DNA of 51,146 nucleotides, from positions 1-51,146 of the forward strand of contig CAJVYS010000006.1 of the NCBI GenBank assembly GCA_913009875.1. The letters are read 5' to 3'. The notes under the pieces are model-generated. The model searched no databases and was not told the DNA's origin. It saw only the letters and a program-made list of their open reading frames with translations. Both the position numbers and the translations under genes were made by a program. Shown here in pieces: positions 27,494 through 36,958 of the stretch. The first letter of the stretch is position 1; each line of letters starts with the position of its first letter. This DNA is from an uncultured Gammaproteobacteria bacterium (lineage in GTDB: Bacteria; Pseudomonadota; Gammaproteobacteria; SZUA-152).

Positions 27494-28792
27494 ATGAACA
27501 TTACACGCCTCGACACCACCACCGACGACTTCTGGCCCCGTCTCGAAAAGATGCTCGCCTGGGAGGGCGTCTCCGACGACGCCGTCAACGACATCGTCAA
27601 GGAGATCATCCAGGCCATCCGCAGCCGCGGCGACGCCGCGCTGGTGGAATACACCAACCGCTTTGACCGTATGTCGGTGGGCGGCATGGCCGAGCTGGAG
27701 ATCGCCGGCGAGCGCCTGCAGGCGGCCCTGGACGGTCTGCCTGCGGAGCAACGCAGCGCCCTGGAGCTGGCTGCCGAGCGGGTGCGCCGCTACCACCAGC
27801 GTCAGCGGCAGGAGAGCTGGAGCTACCGCGAGGACGACGGCACCCTGTTGGGCCAGCAGGTGACACCGCTGGACCGCGTCGGCCTGTACGTACCCGGTGG
27901 CAAGGCGGCCTATCCTTCCTCGGTGCTGATGAATGCCATCCCCGCCAAGGTGGCCGGTGTCGAAGAACTGATCATGGTGGTGCCGACCCCGGACGGCGAG
28001 GTCAACCAACTGGTGCTGGCCGCCGCCGCCGTGTGCGGCGTGGATCGTGTGTTCTCCGTGGGTGGGGCTCAAGCAGTCGCTGCCCTGGCCTATGGCACCG
28101 AGACGGTGCCGCAGGTGGACAAGGTGGTTGGTCCCGGCAATATCTATGTCGCCACCGCCAAGCGCTACGTCTACGGCACCGTGGGCATCGACATGATCGC
28201 CGGGCCGTCGGAGATTCTGGTGATCTGCGACGGCGACACGGATCCCGACTGGATCGCCATGGATCTGTTTTCGCAGGCCGAGCACGACGAGGATGCCCAG
28301 TCGATCCTCGTCTCGCCCGACGCCGGTTTCATCGAACGCGTCGCCGCCCGCATCGAAAAGCTGCTGCCGACCATGGATCGCGCCGAAATCATCCGCAAGT
28401 CGCTGGGTGATCGTGGTGCCCTGATTCACGTGCGCGACATGGACGAGGCCATCGAGGTGGCCAACTTCATCGCCCCCGAGCACCTGGAGTTATCGGTGGC
28501 GGATCCCGAGGCGCTGGTGCCGCGCGTCAAGCACGCCGGCGCCATCTTCATGGGCCGCTATACCGCCGAGGCCCTGGGCGACTACTGTGCCGGCCCCAAT
28601 CACGTGCTGCCGACGTCGCGTACGGCGCGTTTCTCCTCACCGCTGGGCGTATACGACTTCCAGAAGCGTTCCAGCCTGATCTTCTGCTCCGCTGACGGCG
28701 CCTCCGAGCTGGGCAAGACCGCCTCCACCCTGGCGCGCGGCGAGGGCCTCGACGCCCATGCACGCTCGGCGGAATACCGGATTAAGGATTGA
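27494..28792 (+). CDS. hisD: Histidinol dehydrogenase HisD
   Basis: A 432-residue Zn-dependent, NAD-linked enzyme oxidising L-histidinol to histidine in two steps. Recognised by [40 protein letters not shown], then [15 protein letters not shown], the Zn-ligand [10 protein letters not shown] and the C-terminal [19 protein letters not shown]. Complete at both ends. Confidence 0.97.
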   Translation: MNITRLDTTTDDFWPRLEKMLAWEGVSDDAVNDIVKEIIQAIRSRGDAALVEYTNRFDRMSVGGMAELEIAGERLQAALDGLPAEQRSALELAAERVRRYHQRQRQESWSYREDDGTLLGQQVTPLDRVGLYVPGGKAAYPSSVLMNAIPAKVAGVEELIMVVPTPDGEVNQLVLAAAAVCGVDRVFSVGGAQAVAALAYGTETVPQVDKVVGPGNIYVATAKRYVYGTVGIDMIAGPSEILVICDGDTDPDWIAMDLFSQAEHDEDAQSILVSPDAGFIERVAARIEKLLPTMDRAEIIRKSLGDRGALIHVRDMDEAIEVANFIAPEHLELSVADPEALVPRVKHAGAIFMGRYTAEALGDYCAGPNHVLPTSRTARFSSPLGVYDFQKRSSLIFCSADGASELGKTASTLARGEGLDAHARSAEYRIKD

Positions 28793-28807
28793 CCGTGACC
28801 TGGCAGT

Positions 28808-28906
28808 TCAACGCAAAGATCGCAAAGGCACAAAGAGCGCAAAGCTTTTTCAATAAAAAAGGTTTTTCCTTTGCGTCCTCTGCACCTTTGCGCCCTTTGC
28901 GTTAAT
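28808..28906. repeat. CGCAAAG-type inverted repeat between hisD and hisC
   Basis: The left arm 28808-28845 has CGCAAAG-like units at spacings 9, 8 and 9; the right arm 28868-28906 carries the inverse. The loop is only ~22 bp, so this copy could fold into a nearly continuous hairpin. The right arm ends 6 bp before the hisC ATG. Confidence 0.92.
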
Positions 28907-28912
28907 AACACC

Positions 28913-29986
28913 ATGTCCGACAAAATCACCGACTGGATCCGCCCCGGAATCCGCGCCCTGTCCGCCTACCACGTGCCGGATGCGGGCGAGTGCATTAAGC
29001 TGGATGCCATGGAAAACCCCTACACTTGGCCCGAAGAGATGGTCGACGCCTGGCTGCAACGCCTGCGCGGCGCGGCGTTGAACCGCTATCCCGACCCCGC
29101 CGCGCACGCCCTCAGTGAGCGCCTGCGCGAGGCCATGGCGGTGCCCGAGGGGCAGGCGCTGATGCTGGGCAACGGCTCCGACGAGATCATCCAGATCATC
29201 GCCCAGGCGGTGGCCGCACCCGGCCGCGTGATCATGGCCCCGGAGCCCAGCTTCGTCATGTACCGCATGATCGCTACCTTCTGTGGTATGGAGTACGTCG
29301 GCGTGCCGCTGCGTGAGGATTTCAGCCTCGACCTCGATGCCATGCTCGCCGCCATTGCCAAACACCCGCCGGCGGTGATCTTTCTCGCCTATCCCAACAA
29401 CCCCACCGGCAACCTGTTCGACGCCGATGACGTGCGCGCCGTGATTGAGGCCGCTCCCGGCCTGGTGGTGGTGGACGAGGCCTACCACGCCTTCGCCGAT
29501 GCCAGCTTCATGCTGCGCCTGGGCGAGTCCGACAACCTGCTGGTGATGCGCACCGTGTCGAAGATGGGCCTGGCCGGCCTGCGCCTCGGCCTGCTGGCCG
29601 GGCCAGGCGCCTGGCTGGCCGAGTTCGACAAGGTACGCCTGCCTTACAACATCAACGTGCTGACACAAGTGAGCGCTGACTTTGCGCTGGAAAATATTGG
29701 CGTGCTGGAGGCACAGACCGCGCAGATCACCGCCGACCGCGAGACCCTGTGGCAGGCGCTGGCGGCGATGCCGGGCGTCGCACCCTTTCCCAGTCGCGCC
29801 AATTTCATCCTGTTCCGCGTCGAGGCCGATGCCGACACCGTGTTCACCTCGCTGAAGGCGAATGGGGTATTGATCAAGAATCTCAACCCCGCTGGCGGTC
29901 CACTGGCCGGTTGCCTGCGCGTCACTGTCGGCCGGCCGGAAGAAAACAGCGCCTTTCTGCAAGCCCTTCATTCAGCTATCGCTTGA
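28913..29986 (+). CDS. hisC: Histidinol-phosphate aminotransferase HisC
   Basis: A 357-residue class I/II PLP aminotransferase. FLAYPNNPTGNLFDADDVR carries the conserved Asn, VVDEAYHAFAD the PLP Asp/Tyr, and RTVSKMGLAGLRLGLLAG the PLP lysine. It converts imidazole-acetol phosphate to histidinol phosphate. The ORF track begins 14 codons earlier inside the repeat; I use MSDKITDWIRPG. Confidence 0.96.
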   Translation: MSDKITDWIRPGIRALSAYHVPDAGECIKLDAMENPYTWPEEMVDAWLQRLRGAALNRYPDPAAHALSERLREAMAVPEGQALMLGNGSDEIIQIIAQAVAAPGRVIMAPEPSFVMYRMIATFCGMEYVGVPLREDFSLDLDAMLAAIAKHPPAVIFLAYPNNPTGNLFDADDVRAVIEAAPGLVVVDEAYHAFADASFMLRLGESDNLLVMRTVSKMGLAGLRLGLLAGPGAWLAEFDKVRLPYNINVLTQVSADFALENIGVLEAQTAQITADRETLWQALAAMPGVAPFPSRANFILFRVEADADTVFTSLKANGVLIKNLNPAGGPLAGCLRVTVGRPEENSAFLQALHSAIA

Positions 29987-30055
29987 CGGTATGCTCTATA
30001 GTTCACAGGGGCTGTCAAAATGATTGCTAACGCCCCCTAGCAGGAGACTTCCCCC

Positions 30056-30649
30056 ATGGCTGACCGCAAGGCCACAGTAAAGCGCGACACGCTGGAGACG
30101 CAGATCAGCGTCAGCGTTAATCTCGACGGCACCGGCACATCGAAGCTGGACACCGGCGTACCCTTCTTCGATCACATGCTGGACCAAGTGGCGCGCCACG
30201 GTCTTATCGATCTCGACATTCAGGCCAGGGGCGATCTCGACATCGACGCCCACCACACGGTGGAAGACGTCGGCATCACCCTCGGCCAGGCCATCGCTCA
30301 GGCACTGGGCGACAAGAGGGGCATTACCCGTTACGGCCACGCCTATGTGCCGCTGGATGAGGCCCTGTCGCGCGTGGTGATCGATTTCTCCGGGCGGCCG
30401 GGACTGGAAAACCGTGTCGCGTTCCCGCGCGAGCGCGTTGGTGAGTTCGACCTGGAGCTGGTGCATGAGTTCTTTCAGGGCTTCGTCAATCACGCCAACG
30501 TCAGCCTGCACCTCGATGCCCTGCAGGGGCGTAATGCGCACCATATTGCCGAGACCGTGTTCAAGGCCTTCGGCCGCGCCCTGCGCATGGCCATGACGCG
30601 CGACCCGCGCCTGGGCGACATCCTGCCTTCGACCAAGGGCGCGCTGTAG
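30056..30649 (+). CDS. hisB: Imidazoleglycerol-phosphate dehydratase HisB (monofunctional)
   Basis: A 197-residue dehydratase-only HisB, without the N-terminal phosphatase domain of E. coli HisB. The Mn-binding motifs [22 protein letters not shown] and [15 protein letters not shown] are present. Histidinol phosphatase must be encoded elsewhere. hisH follows after 3 bp. Confidence 0.97.
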   Translation: MADRKATVKRDTLETQISVSVNLDGTGTSKLDTGVPFFDHMLDQVARHGLIDLDIQARGDLDIDAHHTVEDVGITLGQAIAQALGDKRGITRYGHAYVPLDEALSRVVIDFSGRPGLENRVAFPRERVGEFDLELVHEFFQGFVNHANVSLHLDALQGRNAHHIAETVFKAFGRALRMAMTRDPRLGDILPSTKGAL

Positions 30650-30652
30650 ACG

Positions 30653-31303
30653 ATGAATACCGTTGCAGTTATCGATTACGGCATGGGCAACCTGCATTCG
30701 GTGGCCAAGGCGCTGGAACATGTGCCGGGTGGTCACCGGGTGCGGGTGACCTCCGATGCCGCCGAGATCGGTGAAGCCGACCGCGTGGTGCTGCCCGGTG
30801 TCGGCGCCATGCGTGACTGCATGGCCGAGCTGGAGAGGCGCGGCCTGGACGCGGTGGTCAGACAGGTGGTGGCCGACCGGCGGCCCCTGCTGGGTGTGTG
30901 CGTAGGCATGCAGGCCCTGCTGCAGCGTAGCGCGGAGAACGACGGTGTCGAGTGTCTGGGGGTGTTCGAGGGTACGGTGGAAGCGTTTCCCGATGACCTG
31001 AGCGACGCCATCACCGGCGAGCGACTGAAGGTACCGCACATGGGCTGGAACCAGGTCACACAGACCCTGCCGCACCCCCTGTGGACGAATATCCCGCAGG
31101 ACGCACGTTTCTATTTCGTGCACAGTTACTACGTCCAGCCCGCCGACCCGGAACCCATTGCCGCCTCCACGGTATACGGCTTCCCGTTTGCCTCGGCGCT
31201 GGCCAAAGACACGGTGTTTGCGGTGCAGTTCCACCCGGAAAAGAGCCAACACGACGGCCTGCAGCTGTACGCCAATTTTGTTGCCTGGGATGGGCAGGTG
31301 TAG
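30653..31303 (+). CDS. hisH: Imidazole glycerol phosphate synthase subunit HisH
   Basis: A 216-residue class I glutamine amidotransferase. The nucleophile Cys is in [14 protein letters not shown], with the His/Glu pair in [12 protein letters not shown]. It supplies ammonia to HisF. It starts 3 bp after hisB and is then separated from hisA by a REP element. Confidence 0.96.
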   Translation: MNTVAVIDYGMGNLHSVAKALEHVPGGHRVRVTSDAAEIGEADRVVLPGVGAMRDCMAELERRGLDAVVRQVVADRRPLLGVCVGMQALLQRSAENDGVECLGVFEGTVEAFPDDLSDAITGERLKVPHMGWNQVTQTLPHPLWTNIPQDARFYFVHSYYVQPADPEPIAASTVYGFPFASALAKDTVFAVQFHPEKSQHDGLQLYANFVAWDGQV

Positions 31304-31331
31304 CCTATTTTCCCAGAGATTGGCAGTGAAT

Positions 31332-31397
31332 TGTGGGAGCGGCTTTAGCCGCGAAGGTCCCGTTAAACACGGCTTCGCGGCTAAAGCCGCTCCCACA
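31332..31397. repeat. REP-like palindrome between hisH and hisA, with covarying arms
   Basis: Same family as at 26519, but the stem reads GGCTTTAGCC with GGCTAAAGCC opposite, where the other copies read GGCTTCAGCC with GGCTGAAGCC. The change is present on both arms, so pairing is preserved. Confidence 0.92.
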
Positions 31398-31438
31398 GAA
31401 ATCGGTTTGATAAAGAAACGAACAACGAGGAAAAGCGC

Positions 31439-32182
31439 ATGCTCCTGATCCCCGCCATCGACCTCAAGGACGGCAAGTGTGTCCGTCTCAAGCAGGGCCG
31501 CATGGAAGACGATACGGTCTTTTCCGACGATCCCGTCGCCATGGCGCGCCGCTGGGTGGAGGCCGGCGCGCGCCGCCTGCATCTGGTGGATCTCAACGGC
31601 GCCTTCGAGGGCAAGCCGATGAACGCCGACGTGGTGCACGAGATCGTCGAGGCCTTTCCCGACGTGCCGGTGCAGATCGGTGGCGGCATCCGCGATGAAG
31701 AGACGGCGGCGACTTATCTGGACGCCGGCGTTGCCTACGTCATCATCGGCACCCGCGCGGTGAAGGCGCCGCACTTCGTCTCCGACCTGTGCCTGAGCTT
31801 CCCCGGGCACGTCATCGTCGGCCTCGATGCGAAGGACGGCAAGGTGGCCATCGACGGCTGGTCCAAGCTGTCCCACCACGATGTCATCGATATGGCCCAA
31901 CATTTCGAGCAGGACGGGGTCGAAGCCATTATCTACACCGACATCTCCCGTGACGGCATGATGAATGGCGTCAATATAGAGGCCACGGTGAAGCTGGCAC
32001 AGGCTATACACATTCCGGTCATCGCCTCCGGCGGTATCACCAATCTCGACGACATCCGCGCCCTGGCCGTGGTGGCGGATGAGGGCATCACCGGCGCCAT
32101 TACCGGTCGGGCGATTTACGAGGGCACGCTGGACTTCGTCGAAGGCCAGAAACTGGCGGATGAACTGGCGGCCAAGGGCTAG
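31439..32182 (+). CDS. hisA: ProFAR isomerase HisA
   Basis: A 247-residue TIM-barrel isomerase of the fourth histidine step. The catalytic Asp pair is in [11 protein letters not shown] and [15 protein letters not shown]; phosphate loops VQIGGGIRD and ITGRAIYEG are present. The start is preceded by AACGAGGAAAAGCGC, a good ribosome site. Confidence 0.97.
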   Translation: MLLIPAIDLKDGKCVRLKQGRMEDDTVFSDDPVAMARRWVEAGARRLHLVDLNGAFEGKPMNADVVHEIVEAFPDVPVQIGGGIRDEETAATYLDAGVAYVIIGTRAVKAPHFVSDLCLSFPGHVIVGLDAKDGKVAIDGWSKLSHHDVIDMAQHFEQDGVEAIIYTDISRDGMMNGVNIEATVKLAQAIHIPVIASGGITNLDDIRALAVVADEGITGAITGRAIYEGTLDFVEGQKLADELAAKG

Positions 32183-32194
32183 AATGCACAGCAC

Positions 32195-32259
32195 TGTGGG
32201 AGCGGCTTCAGCCGCGATGGCTATATCAGCCCCCATTCGCGGCTGAAGCCGCTCCCACA
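32195..32259. repeat. REP-like palindrome between hisA and hisF
   Basis: A complete element with arms GGGAGCGGCTTCAGCCGCGA and its inverse around a 19-bp loop, 12 bp after the hisA stop. Confidence 0.92.
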
Positions 32260-32273
32260 GAGGATGTTTGATA

Positions 32274-32358
32274 ACCGCCAAGGCCGCAAAGGTGCGCAAG
32301 GATGACAGCGATGCCATCACAGATTTTGCTTTGCGTCTCTTCGCGTCCTTTGCTGTTT
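32274..32358. repeat. Degenerate CGCAAAG-type repeat between hisA and hisF
   Basis: The left arm (GGCCGCAAAGGTGCGCAAGG) and the right arm (CTTTGCGTCTCTTCGCGTCC) resemble the cleaner copies at 27301, 28808 and 33228 but have lost some units. It lies directly beside a REP element, so both families share this gap. Confidence 0.75.
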
Positions 32359-32400
32359 AATTTTTTTCAGGATGTTCCCTGATCTGGGAGAGACTAACCA

Positions 32401-33168
32401 ATGGGCCTAGCCAAACGCATCATCCCCTGCCTGGACGTGGACAATGGCCGCGTGGTCAAGGGCGTACAGTTCGTCGATATCCGTGACGCCGGCGACCCGG
32501 TGGAAGTCGCCAAACGCTATGACGAGCAGGGCGCCGACGAAATCACCTTCCTCGACATCACCGCCAGCTCGGACAATCGCGAGACCATGGTGCACGTGGT
32601 GGAAGAAGTCGCCGGCCAAGTGTTCATCCCGCTCACCGTGGGCGGTGGCATCCGTACCGTGGACGACATCCGCCGCATGCTCAACGCCGGTGCCGACAAG
32701 GTGGGCATCAACACCGCCGCGGTGCACAACCCCGAATTCGTGCGCGAGGCCGCCGAGCGCTTTGGCTCGCAGTGTATCGTCGTCGCCATCGACGCCAAGC
32801 AGGTGGAAGACAACCCGCCGCGCTGGGAGATATTCACCCACGGCGGTCGCAAGCCCACCGGCATCGACGCGGTGGAATGGGCGAAGAAGATGACCGATTA
32901 CGGCGCCGGCGAGATCCTCCTCACTAGCATGGACCGTGATGGCACCCGGAACGGCTTCGATCTGGCTCTGACCCGCGCCATCAGCGACGCTGTGCGCGTG
33001 CCGGTAATCGCCTCCGGCGGCGTAGGCGAGCTGGCGCATCTGGCCGAGGGTGTCACCGAGGGCGGTGCCGATGCGGTGCTGGCGGCGAGTATCTTTCATT
33101 TCGGTGAACACACCATCGAGGAGGCCAAGCGCGCCATGGCAAAAAAGGGTGTCGAGGTGCGGTTGTGA
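32401..33168 (+). CDS. hisF: Imidazole glycerol phosphate synthase subunit HisF
   Basis: A 255-residue TIM-barrel cyclase. The catalytic Asp residues are in [16 protein letters not shown] and [14 protein letters not shown]. It makes IGP and AICAR with ammonia from HisH. A further repeat-bearing gap of 280 bp separates it from hisI. Confidence 0.97.
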   Translation: MGLAKRIIPCLDVDNGRVVKGVQFVDIRDAGDPVEVAKRYDEQGADEITFLDITASSDNRETMVHVVEEVAGQVFIPLTVGGGIRTVDDIRRMLNAGADKVGINTAAVHNPEFVREAAERFGSQCIVVAIDAKQVEDNPPRWEIFTHGGRKPTGIDAVEWAKKMTDYGAGEILLTSMDRDGTRNGFDLALTRAISDAVRVPVIASGGVGELAHLAEGVTEGGADAVLAASIFHFGEHTIEEAKRAMAKKGVEVRL

Positions 33169-33227
33169 TGGTGTTCTTGCAACGCACAGGCGTGAAGACG
33201 CGCGGCTATCGTGAGTTTCGTGATCAC

Positions 33228-33385
33228 AACGCAAAGGGCGCAAAGGCGCAAAGGGCGCAGAGAAAAACCTTGAAAGATTTCATTCTAGGCCGGTGCATGG
33301 ACCTTACTGCTGCCAGACATGAATTCCATCATTCTTTTGTATTTATCCCTTTGCGTTCTTTGCGCCTTTGCGCCCTTTGCGTTGA
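33228..33385. repeat. CGCAAAG-type long inverted repeat between hisF and hisI
   Basis: The left arm (33228-33263) has units at spacings 9, 8 and 9; the right arm (33348-33384) is the inverse. The ~85-bp loop has no recognisable gene. Confidence 0.92.
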
Positions 33386-33448
33386 ATACTCAATCTCGAA
33401 AATCTCTCCGCGCTCTTTCCTCTGCTCTGCACTGGGAGGTGCTACCGC

Positions 33449-33832
33449 ATGAGTGACTGGCTCGATGAGATCAAGTGGGACGCCGACGGCCTGGTGCCGG
33501 CGATCGCCCAGGATGCGGAAAGCGGCCGGGTGCTGATGTTCGCGTGGATGAACCGAGAATCCCTGCGCCTGAGCGCGGAGGAAGGCCGGGCGGTATACTG
33601 GTCGCGTTCGCGCGCTAAGCTATGGCGCAAGGGCGAGGAGTCCGGCCATGTGCAGAGAATTAAACACATGCGCCTGGACTGCGACGCCGACGTGATTCTG
33701 TTGTCTATTGAACAAGTGGGCGGTATCGCCTGCCACACGGGCCGCGAGAGCTGTTTCTACCGCCGCTTCGAAGACGGCCGCTGGGTAGAGGCGGATGCGG
33801 TGCTGAAGAACCCGGACGAGATCTACTCATGA
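33449..33832 (+). CDS. hisI: Phosphoribosyl-AMP cyclohydrolase HisI
   Basis: A 127-residue monofunctional cyclohydrolase. The metal-binding set is visible in [19 protein letters not shown] and [14 protein letters not shown], with [17 protein letters not shown] upstream. HisE is a separate gene here, with a 4-bp ATGA overlap. Confidence 0.96.
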   Translation: MSDWLDEIKWDADGLVPAIAQDAESGRVLMFAWMNRESLRLSAEEGRAVYWSRSRAKLWRKGEESGHVQRIKHMRLDCDADVILLSIEQVGGIACHTGRESCFYRRFEDGRWVEADAVLKNPDEIYS

Positions 33833-34164
33833 GCGACATGTCGCAACAGGACGTGCTGCAACAACTGGCCGAGGTGCTGGAATCACGAAAGGGTGCATCA
33901 CCCGACAGCTCCTACGTCGCCGGTCTGTACGACAAGGGTCTGGACGCCATTCTGAAGAAGATCGGCGAAGAGGCCACCGAGACCGTAATGGCGGCAAAAG
34001 ACGGCGATGCCGAAAAGATCGTGTACGAAGTGGCCGATCTGTGGTTTCATTCCATGGTATTGCTGGCTCAGCAGGGATTGGGACCGAAACAAGTGCTGGA
34101 TGAGTTACAACGGCGTTTTGGTCTCTCCGGTCTGGCGGAGAAGGCACAGAGGAGCAAGTCATGA
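33829..34164 (+). CDS. hisE: Phosphoribosyl-ATP pyrophosphatase HisE
   Basis: A 111-residue all-alpha MazG-like pyrophosphatase. [20 protein letters not shown] is followed by the Mg-binding [14 protein letters not shown]. It performs the second histidine step. Overlaps hisI and hinT by 4 bp each. Confidence 0.96.
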   Translation: MSDMSQQDVLQQLAEVLESRKGASPDSSYVAGLYDKGLDAILKKIGEEATETVMAAKDGDAEKIVYEVADLWFHSMVLLAQQGLGPKQVLDELQRRFGLSGLAEKAQRSKS

Positions 34165-34499
34165 GCGATTGTCTGTTCTGCAAGATCGCCGCAGGAGAGA
34201 TCCCCGCCGACATCGTCTTCGAGGACGAACAGGTGGTGGTGTTTCGGGACATCTATCCCAAGGCCGACGTGCATTTGTTGCTGATTCCGCGTCAGCACAT
34301 CGCCAGTCTCAACGAACTGGAGCCGGCGCATGATGCGCTGATCGCGCACATGATGCGTTTGTTGCCGAAGCTGGCAAGGGATCAGGGGCTGGACGACGGT
34401 TATCGTACTATCGTCAATACCGGCCCCAGCGGCGGGCAGGAGATCTTTCATTTGCATCTTCATCTGCTCGGCGGTGGACGCCTGCCGGGTTTTGGGTAA
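34161..34499 (+). CDS. hinT: HIT-family nucleotide hydrolase, HinT
   Basis: A 112-residue HIT protein. The N-terminal [18 protein letters not shown] is typical of HinT, and the histidine triad is [10 protein letters not shown]. It hydrolyses purine phosphoramidates and adenylates. The position between hisE and tatA is a recurrent gene order in proteobacteria. Confidence 0.95.
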   Translation: MSDCLFCKIAAGEIPADIVFEDEQVVVFRDIYPKADVHLLLIPRQHIASLNELEPAHDALIAHMMRLLPKLARDQGLDDGYRTIVNTGPSGGQEIFHLHLHLLGGGRLPGFG

Positions 34500-34545
34500 T
34501 AACATCGCTGGGTAACAACCGGCATCGTTTTGGAGAGTAGAAGGT

Positions 34546-34782
34546 ATGGGAATCAGTATCTGGCAGTTGGTCATTATTCTGGTCATTGTGTTGCTGTTGT
34601 TCGGCGCCAAACGGCTGCGCAATGTGGGCGGCGACCTGGGTTCCGCCATCAAGGGCTTCAAGTCGGCGATGAAGGAAGAAGAGAGCAAGCCCGAAGATAC
34701 CGTGCGTATCGACAAGGGCGCCGACGTGATCGAAGGCGAAGTCGCCTCCAAAGTCACCACCAAGGAACAGGACAAGGTCTGA
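34546..34782 (+). CDS. tatA: Twin-arginine translocase subunit TatA
   Basis: A 78-residue protein. One N-terminal membrane helix ([19 protein letters not shown]) is followed by the FG hinge and the amphipathic helix [20 protein letters not shown]. It forms the protein-conducting ring for folded Tat substrates. A good ribosome site (GGAGAG) lies 9 bp upstream. Confidence 0.97.
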   Translation: MGISIWQLVIILVIVLLLFGAKRLRNVGGDLGSAIKGFKSAMKEEESKPEDTVRIDKGADVIEGEVASKVTTKEQDKV

Positions 34783-34887
34783 ATTGCCGGGCTGGTTGAG
34801 GCGGACGAAAATAAGGCCCCGGGTTTTTTCCGGCACCCTTTTTTGTTGCCGACACTCTCTGGCAGCTCTACGACCCTGTAACACATC

Positions 34888-35334
34888 ATGTTCGATATCG
34901 GTTTTTGGGAACTGGGATTGATCGGCGTCGTGGCCCTGTTGGTCATCGGCCCTGAGCGTTTGCCCGGCGTGGCGCGTTCTGCGGGCATGTGGATTGGTCG
35001 TGTAAAGCGCTTTGTCAGCACCACCCAGGCCGAAATCACGCAGGAACTCGGCAAGGCCGATGAACTCAAGCGCTTGCTGGAAGAACAGACCAGGATCAAG
35101 TCGGCGCACGAAATCATCGAACAGACCGCTAATGAGGTGCGCGAAAGCCTGTCCGTGCCGAGCCTCAAACCGGACTACCTGCTGAAGACAGAAGACAGGG
35201 ACGACAATGATGAAACCGTGCCGTCGCAGACGGCACACCCCGCGACGGCTGCTTCACCTTCCACGAAGGCCGCACTATCATCCTCCCATGAACCGCTGAA
35301 GGCCGACGACGTAAAGCATGACCGATCCGCGTGA
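34888..35334 (+). CDS. tatB: Twin-arginine translocase subunit TatB
   Basis: A 148-residue protein. The membrane helix ([20 protein letters not shown]) with the Glu and the GPERLP hinge is diagnostic for TatB, followed by a long amphipathic helix and a Ser/Thr/Pro-rich tail. It binds signal peptides with TatC. Its end overlaps tatC by 17 bp. The 105-bp gap after tatA has only a weak hairpin and T-run. Confidence 0.96.
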   Translation: MFDIGFWELGLIGVVALLVIGPERLPGVARSAGMWIGRVKRFVSTTQAEITQELGKADELKRLLEEQTRIKSAHEIIEQTANEVRESLSVPSLKPDYLLKTEDRDDNDETVPSQTAHPATAASPSTKAALSSSHEPLKADDVKHDRSA

Positions 35335-36400
35335 GCCGCCGCCGCTATCCGAGCAGCCCTTTGTCAAACACCTGATCGAGCTACGCGACCGCCTGCTACG
35401 GGTGGTGCTGGTCATCGTGGTGATTTTTATCGGCCTGTTTCCCTTCGCCAACGATCTTTATCATTTTCTCGCTGAGCCCCTGATGCGCCACATGCCGGCT
35501 GGCACCAGCATGATCGCCACCGAGGTGGCCTCGCCCTTCCTCACGCCCTTCAAACTAAGTCTGGTCACGGCCATGTTCGTCGCCGTACCTTTCATCCTTT
35601 ATCAGGCCTGGGCCTTCATCGCCCCCGGCCTGTATCAGCGTGAGCGTAAGCTGGTATTTCCGCTGTTGTTTTCCAGCACCCTGTTATTTTACGCCGGCAT
35701 GGCCTTCGCCTATTTCGCCGTCTTCCCGCTGGTGTTCGGTTTTTTGACCGGTGTTGCCCCCGAAGGGGTGGCGGTGATGACCGACATCAGCCGTTACCTC
35801 GACTTCGTACTGAAAATGTTCTTCGCCTTTGGCCTTGCCTTCGAGGTACCCATCGCCACCATCCTGGTGGTGTGGAGCGGTATGAGTACTGCCGAGTCCC
35901 TGGCCCAAAAGCGCCCTTATATCATCGTCGGCGCCTTTGTCTTCGCCATGTTGCTGACACCACCAGACGTGATTTCGCAGACCCTGCTGGCGGTGCCCAT
36001 GTGGATACTGTTCGAGCTGGGACTGATTTTCTCCCGCTGGTACACGCGTGACAGCGATGACGAGGTGACGGAAAACAGCATCGGCGGGGCGGCGCCAGCG
36101 GCCGCCACGGCAACCACGACTGCCAACACCGCCACCACAGCAGGTGGTGCGGCCACGGTCGCGGCCACGGTGGCCGACGTGGTACCGGCGCAGGATGAGC
36201 CCGCCCCAGACTATGGCGAGGACGAAGACGCCAACGACTCCGGACACGGGGAGTACGAACCCCTCACCGGGGAAGAAATGGATGCCGAACTGGATCGCAT
36301 CGAAACCGAAGAAGCGGCCGCCGACGAAGACAGCACCGGGCATCAGGACAGTGACGACACGAAAAGCGACCCCGATGGGTCCGAGGAGCAAAAGCAATGA
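35318..36400 (+). CDS. tatC: Twin-arginine translocase subunit TatC with a long acidic tail
   Basis: A 360-residue protein, about 100 longer than E. coli TatC (258). Residues ~1-245 are a normal six-helix TatC ([15 protein letters not shown] at the start, FALTPPD-like [20 protein letters not shown] near the end). After [15 protein letters not shown] comes an Ala/Thr-rich low-complexity run of ~45 residues and then a strongly acidic Asp/Glu tail to QKQ. The tail is predicted to be cytoplasmic and disordered. The stop overlaps yggX (ATGA). Confidence 0.96.
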   Translation: MTDPREPPPLSEQPFVKHLIELRDRLLRVVLVIVVIFIGLFPFANDLYHFLAEPLMRHMPAGTSMIATEVASPFLTPFKLSLVTAMFVAVPFILYQAWAFIAPGLYQRERKLVFPLLFSSTLLFYAGMAFAYFAVFPLVFGFLTGVAPEGVAVMTDISRYLDFVLKMFFAFGLAFEVPIATILVVWSGMSTAESLAQKRPYIIVGAFVFAMLLTPPDVISQTLLAVPMWILFELGLIFSRWYTRDSDDEVTENSIGGAAPAAATATTTANTATTAGGAATVAATVADVVPAQDEPAPDYGEDEDANDSGHGEYEPLTGEEMDAELDRIETEEAAADEDSTGHQDSDDTKSDPDGSEEQKQ

Positions 36401-36681
36401 GCAGAATGGTGGAATGCGTGGTACTGAAACAGCGAGCCGAGGGCCTGGAAAGCGTCCCGCACCCGGGTGAGCTGGGTCAGCGCATCTACGAAAACGTCTC
36501 GCAGGAAGGCTGGAAACAGTGGCTGGAGCGCCTGGCCATGATCATCAACGAGAATGGGCTCAGCACGGCGGATCCGGCCAGCATCCAGATCATTGAAAGC
36601 CACATGCGCGGATTTTTCTTCGGTGAAGGCAGCATGGGTGGCACCCCTGACGGCTACCAGGCACCAGGCTCGCCAAAGTAA
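36397..36681 (+). CDS. yggX: Probable Fe(2+)-trafficking protein YggX
   Basis: A 94-residue member of the YggX family, with the N-terminal Cys ([15 protein letters not shown]) implicated in iron handling and oxidative-damage protection, and the conserved [17 protein letters not shown]. Overlaps the tatC stop by 4 bp. Confidence 0.93.
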   Translation: MSRMVECVVLKQRAEGLESVPHPGELGQRIYENVSQEGWKQWLERLAMIINENGLSTADPASIQIIESHMRGFFFGEGSMGGTPDGYQAPGSPK

Positions 36682-36688
36682 ATCCACC

Positions 36689-36711
36689 GGCGCGGGCCAT
36701 GCCCGCGATGG
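36689..36711. repeat. Single degenerate REP arm after yggX
   Basis: GCGCGGGCCATGCCCGCGAT resembles the outer arm at 9119 without the GTAGGA start. No partner arm nearby. Confidence 0.65.
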
Positions 36712-36801
36712 TTTCCCTCCACACCACAGGGTCTGTTGTTTCGTAAATCACGAACTTGTGACACCACAAGACGGTGCGACGAGACAAATCCGCTTAAATC
36801 C

Positions 36802-36951
36802 CGTATTTATGGGTAGCCCGCTGATAGAGCGCTCCGATAGTCTCAGCGCCGGACTTGTCATCATGTGACAAATCGCAAAATCAACGCGCTCAACAGACCA
36901 CGCTGACTAAATCCCTGAACACGGCATATTGGATGGCCGGGTTAATAATAA
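36802..36951 (+). pseudogene. Inverted copy of the mipA/ompV 3' end (gene fragment)
   Basis: A 150-bp ungapped reverse-complement copy of 15311-15460, about 93% identical by eye. On this strand it encodes FMGSPLIERSDSLSAGLVIM, matching the MipA/OmpV C-terminus, then a TGA where the source has TGG (Trp). It lacks the rest of the gene. It abuts the stop of the HELLH gene. Confidence 0.85.
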
Positions 36952-36958
36952 ATAAACA

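Noticed and set aside
27301-33385. CGCAAAG repeats as a CRISPR array
   Set aside because: Units are 7-9 bp without spacers, arranged as inverted arms, and no cas genes are present.
34783-34887. Hairpin and T-run between tatA and tatB as a terminator
   Set aside because: The best stem is only about 4 bp (GGGT/ACCC or CCGG/CCGG); too weak to call.
36554-36868. Plus-strand 104-residue ORF overlapping yggX
   Set aside because: Its first half is yggX out of frame. Only the last ~20 residues are meaningful, and they belong to the duplicated mipA/ompV end.
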